DNA of 46,847 nucleotides from an uncultured Paracoccaceae bacterium (GCA_937138255.1 CAKZOU010000051.1:1-46847), one strand, 5' to 3'; positions 25,921 through 34,385 are shown, counted from the stretch's first letter. Translations and numbers: made by a program. The notes: a model not told the origin generated them from the letters alone.

Positions 25921-25953
25921 GCCGCCCTCGCGAAAACGGGGGCGGCGTTTTCT
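25921..25953 (+). terminator. Rho-independent terminator of rne
   Basis: GCCGCCCTCG (25921-25930) pairs with CGGGGGCGGC (25937-25946) with one wobble pair, loop CGAAAA, followed by GTTTTCT. It lies 20 nt after the rne stop. Confidence 0.85.
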
Positions 25954-26037
25954 ATTGCCTCACCCTCTCGTGAGGCCGGCATTTCCGGCGTGACCTTGTG
26001 CAATCCCTCGCATATGTGAGGCGCAAAGGATTTGCCC

Positions 26038-26793
26038 ATGCTCGACACCGCGACCCTTCTCGACGCCTCTCTCTTGCCGGCCATGCTGATTGCCCTGACG
26101 GCGGGGCTCTTGTCCTTCCTCTCGCCCTGCGTCCTGCCCATCGTGCCGCCCTATCTGGCCTATATGGGCGGGGTAAGCATCGCGGAGATGGACCATTCGG
26201 GCCGCGCACGGCGGCGGGCGCTTTTGTCGGCGTCCTTCTTCGTTCTGGGCCTGTCGACCGTTTTCCTGCTGTTGGGCTTTGCTTTCTCGGCGGTGGGCCG
26301 GCTCTTCCTGCAATGGCAGGACTGGTTCCTTTTTGGTGCGGGCATCCTCATCATGGTGTTCGGCGCGCATTTCCTTGGGGTCTTCCGCATCCGATTCCTC
26401 GACCGCGAGGCACGGCTCGACGCAGGCAACCAAGGCGGTTCAGCTTTCGGCGCCTATCTCCTAGGCCTTGCCTTTGCTTTCGGCTGGACGCCGTGCCTTG
26501 GCCCGATCCTTGGGGCGATCCTTGGCCTTGCCGCTTCCGAGGGCAGCGTGACACGGGGGACCGTGCTTCTGGCCGCCTATGCTGCCGGCCTTGGCATTCC
26601 CTTCCTCGCGGTCGCGGCCTTCTTCCCCAGCCTCAAGGGGGTCATGGGATGGATGAAGCGGCATATGGACCGGATCGAGAAGGTCTCGGGCCTCCTTTTA
26701 TGGACCGTTGGCCTTCTGATGATCACCGGCCAGTTCAGCGCGCTGAGCTACTGGCTTCTCGAAACGCTCCCCGGTCTGGCCGCGCTCGGCTAG
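26038..26793 (+). CDS. ccdA: CcdA-type cytochrome c biogenesis / thiol-disulfide transporter
   Basis: A 251-residue inner-membrane protein with six predicted helices, the short DsbD family without thioredoxin domains. The two conserved Cys lie in SFLSPCVLPIVPPYL and FGWTPCLGPILG, the pair that passes reducing power across the membrane to periplasmic thiols, e.g. for heme attachment to c-type cytochromes. I chose ATG 26038, which has AAAGGA 7 nt upstream. It stands alone between the rne terminator and the alpha/beta hydrolase gene. Confidence 0.9.
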   Translation: MLDTATLLDASLLPAMLIALTAGLLSFLSPCVLPIVPPYLAYMGGVSIAEMDHSGRARRRALLSASFFVLGLSTVFLLLGFAFSAVGRLFLQWQDWFLFGAGILIMVFGAHFLGVFRIRFLDREARLDAGNQGGSAFGAYLLGLAFAFGWTPCLGPILGAILGLAASEGSVTRGTVLLAAYAAGLGIPFLAVAAFFPSLKGVMGWMKRHMDRIEKVSGLLLWTVGLLMITGQFSALSYWLLETLPGLAALG

Positions 26794-26856
26794 GGGCTGG
26801 CCTTTCGCCGCTTCCGCGCTAGTCTTGCCAGCAATAGGACAAGGCGGGCATCGGGC

Positions 26857-28098
26857 GTGAGTGAGACAGCAGGGCAGGTGAGGCGCAGGCGGGTGATCTA
26901 TATCCCCGGCTACGATCCGATTCCCCCGCGCCGCTATCGCGAGCTTTACCGCAAGGAAGGCGCCGCGCAGGGGGCGATCAGCGGCTATGATCTGGCGCTG
27001 CGCCCGCGCGAGGCGGGTGGCACCTATGGCTGGAGCGTTCAGGCGCGGATTGAGGGGGGCGAGGTTGAAGCCGAGGTCGATGTGCTCGTCTGGTCCGACA
27101 TCGTTCAGTCCAGCATGGCCCAGTCCATTCCCGCGACCTATCTTCAGCTCATACGGACCCTGTGGATCTATATCTCGACTGGTGCGCTCCGCCGGCTCAT
27201 GCGCCTGCGGAAAGGGCCGGTGATCGCGGCGCTTTATCCGGTGGGGATGCTCTTGGGGCAGCTGGCCCTCTCCGGTTTCGCGGGATGGCTGGCGGCGCGG
27301 GCTCTGTTTTGGATCTTGCGCCTCGCGGGGTTGGACGGGCTTGTCATTGGCTGGCTGTCGGTGGGCGTGGGCGTGATCGCCGCCGTCTCTCTTCTGCGCC
27401 TCTTCAAGCGCCTCGATCACCGAATTTTCGCCTATTACCTGATGCACGACTATGCCTTCTCGGCCCGCTGGCGCGGCGCGCATCCGCCCAAGCAGTGCGC
27501 CCGGATATCCGAGTTTGCCAATCACATCCTTTTGGCCCTGACCGAGGGCGATGCGGACGAGGTTCTGGTCGTCGGTCATTCCTCGGGCGCCCATCTGGCC
27601 ATCTCGGCGCTGGCGCAGCTTTTTCGGGAGGGGCGACTGCCTGCGGCACAACCGCCTTTGGCGCTCCTCACCCTCGGTCAGGTTGTTCCGATGGTATCCT
27701 TCCTTCCAGACGCTCACGAACTTCGTGCCGACCTTCACCTCCTCTCGGCGCAGGAGGGGATCTCTTGGGTCGATGTAACAGCCCCCGGCGATGGCTGCGC
27801 CTTTGCGCTTTGCGATCCGGTGGCGGTTTCGGGCGTTGCTCCTGACGATCAGCGTTGGCCACTCGTTCTTTCGGCGGCCTTTACCCAGACCCTCAGCCCC
27901 TCACGCTGGCGGGCGTTGCGCTGGCGCTTTTTCCGGCTGCATTTCCAGTATCTCTGCGCCTTCGATCGACCCGGCGACTATGATTACTTCCGGATCACAG
28001 CCGGGCCACAAACTTTGGCTGATCGGTTCAAGGGGCGCCTGCCGTCAAAAAGCCGTATCGTAACGCCGACATCGGGCTATCGAGAGATGACGCCATGA
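26857..28098 (+). CDS. Membrane-associated alpha/beta hydrolase-like protein
   Basis: A 413-residue protein starting at GTG 26857. VIYIPGYDPIPPRRYRELYR opens it; two hydrophobic segments lie near residues 125-145 and 148-180 (AALYPVGMLLGQLAL, then WLSVGVGVIAAVSLL). The nucleophile elbow is GHSSG with Ser242 (VLVVGHSSGAHL). A Rossmann-like alpha/beta hydrolase fold with a membrane insertion is likely; the closest function may be a lipid or ester hydrolase, but I do not recognise a characterised member. The stop overlaps the ATG of the P450 gene (ATGA), so the two products are made together and probably act on related substrates. Confidence 0.75.
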   Translation: MSETAGQVRRRRVIYIPGYDPIPPRRYRELYRKEGAAQGAISGYDLALRPREAGGTYGWSVQARIEGGEVEAEVDVLVWSDIVQSSMAQSIPATYLQLIRTLWIYISTGALRRLMRLRKGPVIAALYPVGMLLGQLALSGFAGWLAARALFWILRLAGLDGLVIGWLSVGVGVIAAVSLLRLFKRLDHRIFAYYLMHDYAFSARWRGAHPPKQCARISEFANHILLALTEGDADEVLVVGHSSGAHLAISALAQLFREGRLPAAQPPLALLTLGQVVPMVSFLPDAHELRADLHLLSAQEGISWVDVTAPGDGCAFALCDPVAVSGVAPDDQRWPLVLSAAFTQTLSPSRWRALRWRFFRLHFQYLCAFDRPGDYDYFRITAGPQTLADRFKGRLPSKSRIVTPTSGYREMTP

Positions 28099-29456
28099 TC
28101 CCGCCCAAACCTGCCGCCCGTGCACGCCGTGTTTCGCTTTGGCGGTATCTGCGCCTCTTCCGGCAAGACATCCTGTCGGCACAGCCCGAGCACCTCTACC
28201 GCGCCTGGATGGCCGAGTTTCGCACGCCGTTCTTTCGCTCATACATGATCAACGATCCGGCGTTGATCCGGCAGGTTTTGAACGAGCGGCCGGATGATTT
28301 TCCCAAGTCCAAGCGAGTGACGGAAGGGTTGCGGCTTTTGCTCGGGCAATCGGTCTTTGTGACCAATGGCGCGCAATGGAAGCGTCAGCGGCGGATCATC
28401 GACCCGGCCTTCGAAGGTGGGCGGCTTCGGGATACCTATCCGGCGATGCTGGCGGCTGCCGATGCGGCGGTCGTGCGTCTTGGCGCGATAGGAAATGGGA
28501 CGGTCGAGATCGAGGCCGAGGCCAGCCACGCCGCCGCCGACATCATCTTCCGAACGCTCTTTTCCATACCTATAGAACATCAGACCGCGAGCGAGGTCTT
28601 CGCCGCCTTTCGCGCCCATCAACGCGCTCAGCCGATCCTCAATCTTGGGGCGTTTTTACCGCTGCCGAGGTGGATTCCGAGACTTTTCCGGCGGGACGCC
28701 AAGATGACTGCGGCGCGGATTCGCAGCCTTATCTATGAGTTGACGGCCGCGCGCCTTGCCGAGATTGCGAGGGGCACCGCTCCGAACGACCTTGCCACAA
28801 AGATCATGACCACAGCAGATCCTGAAACGGGCGAGCGTTTTGATTTGCGGGAGATGGTCGATCAGGTCGCGATCTTCTTTCTTGCGGGTCACGAGACCAG
28901 TGCATCGGCCCTGTCTTGGGCGCTCTATCTTCTGGCGACCCATCCCGAGTGGCAAGAGAAGGTTGCCAGCGAGGCGGCGGGCCTGGGCCCCAAGTTTTCC
29001 TCATTGTCCAACCTGAAGGTCACTCGCGATGTCTTTCGCGAAGCCCTTCGGCTGTATCCGCCGGTGCCGATGATGGTGCGTGAAACGGTCAAGCCCGAAG
29101 AATTCCGGGCACGCCATGTCGCTGCGGGGGCTCAGATCGTTTTGTCGCCTTGGCATCTGCAGCGGCATGAGAGGCTTTGGGACAATCCAGACGCCTTCGA
29201 TCCGGCCCGTTGGCAGAGCGAGGCTGGCCGCACATCGGCCCGCGATGCCTATATGCCATTTTCCAGCGGTCCCCGTGTCTGCACCGGCGCTGGCTTTGCG
29301 ATGGTCGAGGGGGTCGTCATGCTGTCGAAACTGGTTGGAGCCTTCTCGTTCGCACCGGTGGAGGGCCGGGTGCCTCAGCCGGTCGCGCATCTGACAGTTC
29401 GTGCGAAAGAGGGGATATGGCTGACCATGACACCACGCGATTCGAACCGCGCCTAG
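28095..29456 (+). CDS. Cytochrome P450
   Basis: A 453-residue P450 monooxygenase. The heme-binding motif FSSGPRVCTG has Cys396. The I-helix has LAGHETSAS at 263-271, with the conserved acid and Thr268. FREALRLYPP contains the ExxR motif. It has no clear membrane anchor, and uses separate electron donors; none is encoded in the window. It has the general look of fatty-acid or alkane/terpene hydroxylases of soluble bacterial classes, but the substrate is not known. It is translationally coupled to the membrane hydrolase upstream. Confidence 0.93.
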   Translation: MIPPKPAARARRVSLWRYLRLFRQDILSAQPEHLYRAWMAEFRTPFFRSYMINDPALIRQVLNERPDDFPKSKRVTEGLRLLLGQSVFVTNGAQWKRQRRIIDPAFEGGRLRDTYPAMLAAADAAVVRLGAIGNGTVEIEAEASHAAADIIFRTLFSIPIEHQTASEVFAAFRAHQRAQPILNLGAFLPLPRWIPRLFRRDAKMTAARIRSLIYELTAARLAEIARGTAPNDLATKIMTTADPETGERFDLREMVDQVAIFFLAGHETSASALSWALYLLATHPEWQEKVASEAAGLGPKFSSLSNLKVTRDVFREALRLYPPVPMMVRETVKPEEFRARHVAAGAQIVLSPWHLQRHERLWDNPDAFDPARWQSEAGRTSARDAYMPFSSGPRVCTGAGFAMVEGVVMLSKLVGAFSFAPVEGRVPQPVAHLTVRAKEGIWLTMTPRDSNRA

Positions 29457-29714
29457 TGTCTCGCCAGAACAATTGGATGCTCATTTTCTGATTGTCGCGA
29501 ATATTTCTGCAATCGCGGCGGCCTCCGGCGGGCACGTTTCCCAAAATGTGGACGAAATGTGGCGCGCAATTTTTGCAAAAGTGAACATTTACAGATCGTT
29601 AAGGATCGCACCCCAAGAAAGACTTGTCAGAATGGGGCAATTTTGAGGCGCAATCGGAGCCAAATTTTGTATCAATCCCAATTGCGGTGGGGGCCGCCAA
29701 GTTGGATTGATGTT

Positions 29715-29954
29715 ATGTCGTACATTCGTAAACGTCGCACCCAGGTGGGGTATTGGCGCAGAGTTCATTACACGGCCGCGAATTGGCTTTTCAAACTCGG
29801 GCTGCGTCGGACCTATTATGGCCTCGACGAACTCTTTGATTACCATCTGACGCCGAAGCCGGTTCAGGCCTTTCCGAGTCTCCTTGATTCCAAGCTTGAA
29901 CGCATCGATATGCGGACGATCCGCGAGTCGATCTATCCCAGCGAGCGCCGCTGA
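29715..29954 (+). CDS. Small basic protein of unknown function
   Basis: A 79-residue protein starting MSYIRKRRTQVGYWRRVHY and rich in Arg, Tyr and Trp in its first half, with TAANWLFKLGLRRTYYGLDELFDYHL in the middle (that stretch spans about residues 22-47). No known domain. The upstream 258 nt (29457-29714) is more AT-rich than its surroundings and has a weak TTGAGG-17-TTTGTA promoter candidate. The start is the first good ATG; a longer frame upstream is likely untranslated leader. The end overlaps the convergent ribbon-helix-helix gene by 22 nt. Confidence 0.55.
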   Translation: MSYIRKRRTQVGYWRRVHYTAANWLFKLGLRRTYYGLDELFDYHLTPKPVQAFPSLLDSKLERIDMRTIRESIYPSERR

Positions 29955-30157
29955 AGCCGCTGCAAGACCCAGACGCGGATCGCCGAGGCAAGGCCAATAT
30001 CGCCTCGGCCCGCGTCGATCTCGGCAGCGAGGGAGTTGAGGGTCCGGCCCTCTTCCTCGGCCGCCGCGCGGAACGCCTTCCAGAATTCGTCTTCGAGCGA
30101 GACAGAGGTGCGGTGCCCCTTGAGCGTCAGAGAGCGCTTGACAGGGCGGCCGCTCAT
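29933..30157 (-). CDS. Ribbon-helix-helix domain protein
   Basis: A 74-residue protein with a ribbon-helix-helix pattern: KRSLTLKGHRTSVSLEDEFW then a helix KAFRAAAEEEGRTLNSLAAEID. It could bind DNA, or a protein partner as some members of this RHH_4 group do. The ATG at 30157 overlaps the stop of the DUF4169 gene (ATGA). It is the last gene of the fumC-linked minus-strand group. Confidence 0.8.
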   Translation of the reverse strand: MSGRPVKRSLTLKGHRTSVSLEDEFWKAFRAAAEEEGRTLNSLAAEIDAGRGDIGLASAIRVWVLQRLQRRSLG

Positions 30158-30333
30158 TCGTCGTCGAATTTCAACTGATCGAGCCGCCGCGCCGCGAGGT
30201 CTTCGCGGGCGGTCTCGAGAAGGCGCTGCGCCTTGGTGCGGCCGAACTTGGCCGCATTGGCATCGGCCTGAGCCTTGGCCTCGGCGCGGCTTTTCTCCTT
30301 GCGAACCTTGTTGAGGTTGATCGGCGTCGTCAC
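30154..30333 (-). CDS. DUF4169 family small protein
   Basis: A 59-residue protein starting at GTG 30333 with MTTPINLNKVRKEKSRAEAK and ending LDQLKFDDE. This pattern is the DUF4169 family, a short Lys/Arg/Glu-rich helix protein common in Rhodobacterales beside a ribbon-helix-helix gene. The GTG overlaps the TGA of the gene upstream (GTGA) and its own stop overlaps the next ATG. Function unknown. Confidence 0.75.
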   Translation of the reverse strand: MTTPINLNKVRKEKSRAEAKAQADANAAKFGRTKAQRLLETAREDLAARRLDQLKFDDE

Positions 30334-30734
30334 GAGAAGTGTCCTTCGAGCCAGTCGGCGGTTTCAGCGGAAACGCCCGCAGTCTTGTTTGTCGCCTGAC
30401 GGTAGAATTTGAAAGCGATTTCCGGTGCGCCGGGTGCTTCGAGATCGGGCATGATCCGGCGTAGGTCGTCGCGGCCGATCTGGGCCTTCGCCAGAGCATC
30501 GACCTTGAAGGCCAACTGCCACACAATTCCTTCGACGTGCCGGACGCTTGTCACCCGCGCCCGTGCGGTAAGGCCCGACCCTCCAAAATGCTCGGACGCG
30601 ATGACATACAGCCGGTCTCCAGCAGCAATAGTCTTGCCGCCGTACATCACCCTTTCTTGCGCCACATAGGAGCGACCTGCCGCAAACCCCTGTGGCGGGG
30701 TCTTGAGAACGTAGGCGGCAGGGCGCGGCGGCAC
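30330..30734 (-). CDS. Conserved protein of unknown function
   Basis: A 134-residue protein starting at GTG 30734 (MPPRPAAYVLKTPPQGFAAG). It is beta-rich, with KTIAAGDRLYVIASE and RARVTSVRH; this could be a PUA/ASCH-like RNA-binding fold, but that is a weak guess. It starts inside the fumC stop (TAGTG) and ends overlapping the DUF4169 start (GTGA), so it is tightly coupled on both sides. No recognised function. Confidence 0.6.
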   Translation of the reverse strand: MPPRPAAYVLKTPPQGFAAGRSYVAQERVMYGGKTIAAGDRLYVIASEHFGGSGLTARARVTSVRHVEGIVWQLAFKVDALAKAQIGRDDLRRIMPDLEAPGAPEIAFKFYRQATNKTAGVSAETADWLEGHFS

Positions 30735-32125
30735 TACCGCGGGCCGATCATGTCTTCGGGGCGGACGATTTTGTCGAAGGTCTCGCCATCGACAAAGCCC
30801 AGCGCAATCGCCTCTTCGCGCAGCGTGGTGCCGTTCTTGTGCGCGGTCTTGGCAACCTTGGTGGCATTGTCATAGCCGATGGTCGGGGCCAGTGCCGTCA
30901 CCAGCATCAGGCTTTCCTTCATCAGCTTGTCGATCCGCGCGGTGTTGGCCTGCGTGCCGACCACCATGTTGTCGGTAAACGACGAGGCCGCATCGCCCAG
31001 AAGCTGCATGGATTGCAGGACGTTATAGCTCATCATCGGGTTATAGACATTGAGCTCGAAATGGCCCTGCGAGCCGGCAAAGCCCACCGCGGCGTCGTTG
31101 CCCATCACATGGGCGCAGACCATGGTCAGCGCCTCGGCCTGCGTCGGGTTGACCTTGCCCGGCATGATCGACGAGCCGGGTTCGTTTTCCGGCAGGATCA
31201 GCTCGCCAAGGCCCGAGCGCGGGCCAGAGCCCAGAAGGCGCATATCGTTGGCGATCTTGAAGAGGGCGGCGGCAACAGTCTTGAGCGCGCCCGAGAACAT
31301 CACCATCGCGTCATGCGCTGCCAGCGCCTCGAACTTGTTGGGCGCGGTGACGAAGGGCAGGCCGGTGATCTCGGCAATCGCCGCGGCGACGCGGACGTCA
31401 AAGCCTTTCTTGGTATTCAGGCCGGTGCCAACGGCGGTCCCGCCTTGGGCCAGCTCGTAGATATCGCCGAGGCAGGCGTCGATCCGGCGGATGCCCTTGT
31501 CGACCTGCGTGGCATAGCCCGAAAACTCCTGCCCAAGGGTCAGAGGGGTCGCGTCTTGAGTATGGGTGCGGCCGATCTTGATGATGTCCCTGAACTCGGC
31601 CGATTTGGCCCAGAGCGCGCCGGCGAGCTTCTCAAGGCCGGGGATCAGAACGTCGCGGGCGTGCATGGCGATGGCCACGTGCATCGCGGTCGGGAAGGTG
31701 TCGTTCGACGACTGGCCCATGTTGCAATGGTCGTTCGGGTGGACCGGCTTTTTCGAGCCCATCACGCCGCCCAGCATCTCGATCGCGCGGTTCGAGATCA
31801 CCTCGTTGGCGTTCATGTTCGATTGCGTGCCCGAGCCGGTCTGCCAGACGACAAGGGGGAAGTTGTCGTCGAACTTGCCGTCGATCACTTCGGTCGCGGC
31901 GGCACAGATCGCATCCGCCAGCGTCGCGTCGAGATCGCCCTGCGCCTTGTTGACCTGCGCGCAGGCTTTCTTGATGACGCCAAGGGCGCGGATGATCGGC
32001 ACCGGCTGGCGCTCCCAGCCGATCGGGAAGTTGATGATCGAGCGCTGGGTCTGGGCGCCCCAATACTTGTCGGCGGGAACCTCGAGGGGGCCAAAGCTGT
32101 CGGTCTCGGTGCGGGTCTGGGTCAT
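30734..32125 (-). CDS. fumC: Fumarate hydratase class II
   Basis: FumC, 463 residues, converts fumarate and L-malate in the TCA cycle. [20 protein letters not shown] and the signature [15 protein letters not shown] are present. The N-terminal [20 protein letters not shown] is typical. It is oxygen stable and lacks an Fe-S cluster. It lies 80 nt after sspB on the same strand and is followed without gap by three small overlapping genes, which appear co-expressed. Confidence 0.98.
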   Translation of the reverse strand: MTQTRTETDSFGPLEVPADKYWGAQTQRSIINFPIGWERQPVPIIRALGVIKKACAQVNKAQGDLDATLADAICAAATEVIDGKFDDNFPLVVWQTGSGTQSNMNANEVISNRAIEMLGGVMGSKKPVHPNDHCNMGQSSNDTFPTAMHVAIAMHARDVLIPGLEKLAGALWAKSAEFRDIIKIGRTHTQDATPLTLGQEFSGYATQVDKGIRRIDACLGDIYELAQGGTAVGTGLNTKKGFDVRVAAAIAEITGLPFVTAPNKFEALAAHDAMVMFSGALKTVAAALFKIANDMRLLGSGPRSGLGELILPENEPGSSIMPGKVNPTQAEALTMVCAHVMGNDAAVGFAGSQGHFELNVYNPMMSYNVLQSMQLLGDAASSFTDNMVVGTQANTARIDKLMKESLMLVTALAPTIGYDNATKVAKTAHKNGTTLREEAIALGFVDGETFDKIVRPEDMIGPR

Positions 32126-32205
32126 GGTCCGATCCTGTGGTATGCAATTGTATGCCGTTTAGCGCCCAGCTGGACGCAGCGCAACGGGTCTGGCGCAGCC
32201 TGCGG

Positions 32206-32694
32206 CTATTTGCGGAAGCTGTCGAGCCGGACGACCTCGGCCTCGCGCGGCTTGTCGGCCTCGTCCTCGGCCATCTCCTCCATCGGAGCCTCATCTACCT
32301 CGGCGGCTTCGTCTTCGTCCTCTTCCTCGTCGCCGGCTTCGTCCTGCGTTTCAAAGCGCAGGCCGAATTCGACCGAGGGATCAACGAAGGTCTTGATCGC
32401 GTCGTAGGGGATATACATCGGCTCGGGGTTGTTGCCGAAGTTCAGAGTGATGGCAAAGCCTTCGTCCGTCACCTCGAGATTGTCGAACCAGTGCTGGATG
32501 ACGATGGTCATCTCGGTGGGATAGCGGTCGGCCAGCCAGTCGGCGAGCTCGACGTCCGGGTGCAGCGTGTCGAAGGTGATGAAAAAATGGTGCTTGCCGG
32601 GCAGGCCGGTTTTGGCAACGCCGGCGAGGACCTCCTGAATGAGGCCGCGCATGGCCCGGTGCATCAGGTTTCCGTAGTCGATCGAGCGGTTCAA
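32206..32694 (-). CDS. sspB: SspB family protein, ClpXP adaptor
   Basis: A 162-residue SspB protein. SspB binds the ssrA tag and delivers tagged proteins to ClpXP. SIDYGNLMHRAMRGLIQEVL, GKHHFFITFDT, MTIVIQHWFDNLEV and EPMYIPYDAIKTFVDPSVEFGLRF are family segments; the long acidic linker and the tail EAEVVRLDSFRK would tether ClpX. I chose the TTG at 32694 because GGGAGG lies 6 nt upstream and it restores the NRSIDYGNLMHRA start; the ATG at 32637 would truncate conserved residues and a longer frame from 32721 has no such site. It is 2 genes from ssrA, on the same strand. Confidence 0.9.
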   Translation of the reverse strand: MNRSIDYGNLMHRAMRGLIQEVLAGVAKTGLPGKHHFFITFDTLHPDVELADWLADRYPTEMTIVIQHWFDNLEVTDEGFAITLNFGNNPEPMYIPYDAIKTFVDPSVEFGLRFETQDEAGDEEEDEDEAAEVDEAPMEEMAEDEADKPREAEVVRLDSFRK

Positions 32695-32763
32695 GGCGGG
32701 CCTCCCAGTGGCTGCCCTCACAATAAGAGATTCGTCCCCGGATGAAAGGGGCGATGGGGGGGA

Positions 32764-34017
32764 TCAGGCGAGTCCGCCCCAGCCGCCGAGCACGAGGCCA
32801 AGGGCCGCGGAGAGGGCCAGCACTTTTCCAAGGCCCCAATGGCGCAGGAGGAGCAGGTAGCTTGCCAGCACCGCCAGAAGGATCGCCAGCCTATCGGCGC
32901 TGGCGGGATCGGGCAGGGGAAGGTGAATTGGGCCGAGGGTGGCTTCTCCCACGGAACGGAAGCCCACATGGAGTGCGAACCAGAGCGAGAGGTTGAGGAT
33001 CACCCCGACCACGGCGGCGGTGATGCCTGAAAGCGCGGCCGAAAGGCGCGGCTTGCCCGCAAGCCAGTCGATGTAGGGGGCGCCCGCGAATATCCAGAGG
33101 AAGCAGGGGACGAAGGTGACCCAGAGGGTCATGGCTCCGGCCAAGAGGGCAAGCGGGATGCCGCCCTGCGCGTCACCTGCCAGCATGGCGACGAACTGGG
33201 TGACAAGGATCAGGGGGCCGGGGGTTGTCTCGGCAAGGCCGAGCGCATCGACCATTTGAAGGGGCGTGAGCCAGCCACGGCCTGTGACCACGTCCTGCGC
33301 CATATAGGCGAGGACCGCGTAGGCGCCGCCGAAGGTGACTACGGCGAGTTTGGAGAAGAAGACGCCGATCTCGGTGAGGAAGGTTGCGCCCGTGGCTTTG
33401 GCGGCGAGCAGGGGGGCAGCCCAAAGCGCACCGGCGATGGCGGCGACCCGGAGCGCTCGGCCCGGCGCGGGGGCGGGCAGGGCCGCGGCGTCTGTCTGTG
33501 GAGCGGCGAGGGCACCGATCAGGCCGGCAATTACGATCACCAGAGGGAAGGGCAGGTGAAACATGGCCAGCGCGACGAAGGCTGCGGCGGCCAGCACGGT
33601 GTGAAGCCGCCCCTTGAGCGCGCGTTTCGAAATCCGCAAGAGCGCCTCGAGGACGATGGCGATGACCGCCGCTTTGACGCCAACAAAGGCGGCGCGGACA
33701 AGCGGTTGATCCCCGAAGGAGAGGTAGAGGAGCGCCAACGCGGCGATGACCGCAGCCCCCGGCAAGACGAAGAGCAGCCCCGCGATAATCCCGCCCACAA
33801 CCCCGCGCAGTTTCCATCCAGCATAGGTGGCAAGCTGCATCGCCTCGGGGCCGGGGAGCATCATGCAGAAGGACAGCGCGCGCAGGAATTCGGCCTCGGT
33901 CAACCATTTCCGCTCGTCCACCAACTCACGGTGCATGAGCGCGATCTGCGCCGCAGGCCCACCGAAAGACAGAAGGCCGATACGCGCGAATGCGCGAAAG
34001 AACTCGGAGAAACTCAT
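32764..34017 (-). CDS. chrA: Chromate transporter ChrA
   Basis: A 417-residue two-domain CHR-family permease with about ten hydrophobic helices. Each half opens with a related motif: FARIGLLSFGGPAAQIALMHRELVDE and later FSKLAVVTFGGAYAVLAYM, followed by GLAETTPGPLILVTQFV. CHR proteins export chromate. I use ATG 34017 (MSFSEFFRAFARIG); a GTG at 34032 is also in frame. It begins 47 nt after the end of ssrA on the same strand, so some read-through could drive it. No chrB-type regulator is visible. Confidence 0.93.
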   Translation of the reverse strand: MSFSEFFRAFARIGLLSFGGPAAQIALMHRELVDERKWLTEAEFLRALSFCMMLPGPEAMQLATYAGWKLRGVVGGIIAGLLFVLPGAAVIAALALLYLSFGDQPLVRAAFVGVKAAVIAIVLEALLRISKRALKGRLHTVLAAAAFVALAMFHLPFPLVIVIAGLIGALAAPQTDAAALPAPAPGRALRVAAIAGALWAAPLLAAKATGATFLTEIGVFFSKLAVVTFGGAYAVLAYMAQDVVTGRGWLTPLQMVDALGLAETTPGPLILVTQFVAMLAGDAQGGIPLALLAGAMTLWVTFVPCFLWIFAGAPYIDWLAGKPRLSAALSGITAAVVGVILNLSLWFALHVGFRSVGEATLGPIHLPLPDPASADRLAILLAVLASYLLLLRHWGLGKVLALSAALGLVLGGWGGLA

Positions 34018-34063
34018 GCCGCCATTGGGCACGAGGTCGGCGGCTAATCAAGGGTGATGGTGC

Positions 34064-34380
34064 AAAAGTGCAGGCTTCTGTTGCCAGGTGCCTGCGAACC
34101 CCGCCTTACGCTGCTAGGCGCAAGGGCTTAGATTTCGGCTTTTCGCACCGCATTAAGCGGCGAGAGCGACCGGAGCACGGTTGTCATTGGCAACTGTACG
34201 TTTTGCACCGATAACGGTGGTAGCTCACCGGGACAAAGCCATCCTCTTTACACGTTCGTCGATCCTGTTTCGGCCCCCTCTGCCCCCAATGAAGGGTTTT
34301 TGGTGGAGCCGCCGGGTACCGCCCCCGGGTCCGATCCGCTTATTACAGGCGCGTTTATGTCCATAGTCTCTTGCGAGACA
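34064..34380 (-). ncRNA. ssrA: Two-piece (circularly permuted) tmRNA
   Basis: Minus-strand tmRNA precursor. It rescues stalled ribosomes and tags their products. The acceptor piece comes first: a stem-loop GTCTC-GCAA-GAGAC, then a T-arm-like stem CCGGG-GGCGGTA-CCCGG and the 3' acceptor strand CGGCTCC-ACCA ending at 34301. After a 23-nt intervening segment (34278-34300) the coding piece begins at 34277 with GGGGCCG, which pairs with the acceptor strand over 7 bp including one wobble, then GGATCGACGA as in other tmRNAs, then the tag frame at 34153-34191. A GCAGGC/GCCTGC hairpin (34070-34095) followed by TTTT closes it. The GGCGGTA T-loop lacks the usual TTC. Ends are estimated to a few nt. Confidence 0.93.
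34153..34191 (-). other. tmRNA tag reading frame, ANDNRAPVALAA
   Basis: Thirteen codons including the TAA stop, starting at GCC 34189-34191. The tag ends in Leu-Ala-Ala, the ClpX-recognised end, and begins AND as in most alphaproteobacterial tags. Confidence 0.93.
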
Positions 34381-34385
34381 TCTCC

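Noticed and set aside
30839-32407. 522-codon plus-strand open frame across fumC
   Set aside because: fumC on the other strand has all fumarase motifs; the plus-strand product is low-complexity and spans two real genes.
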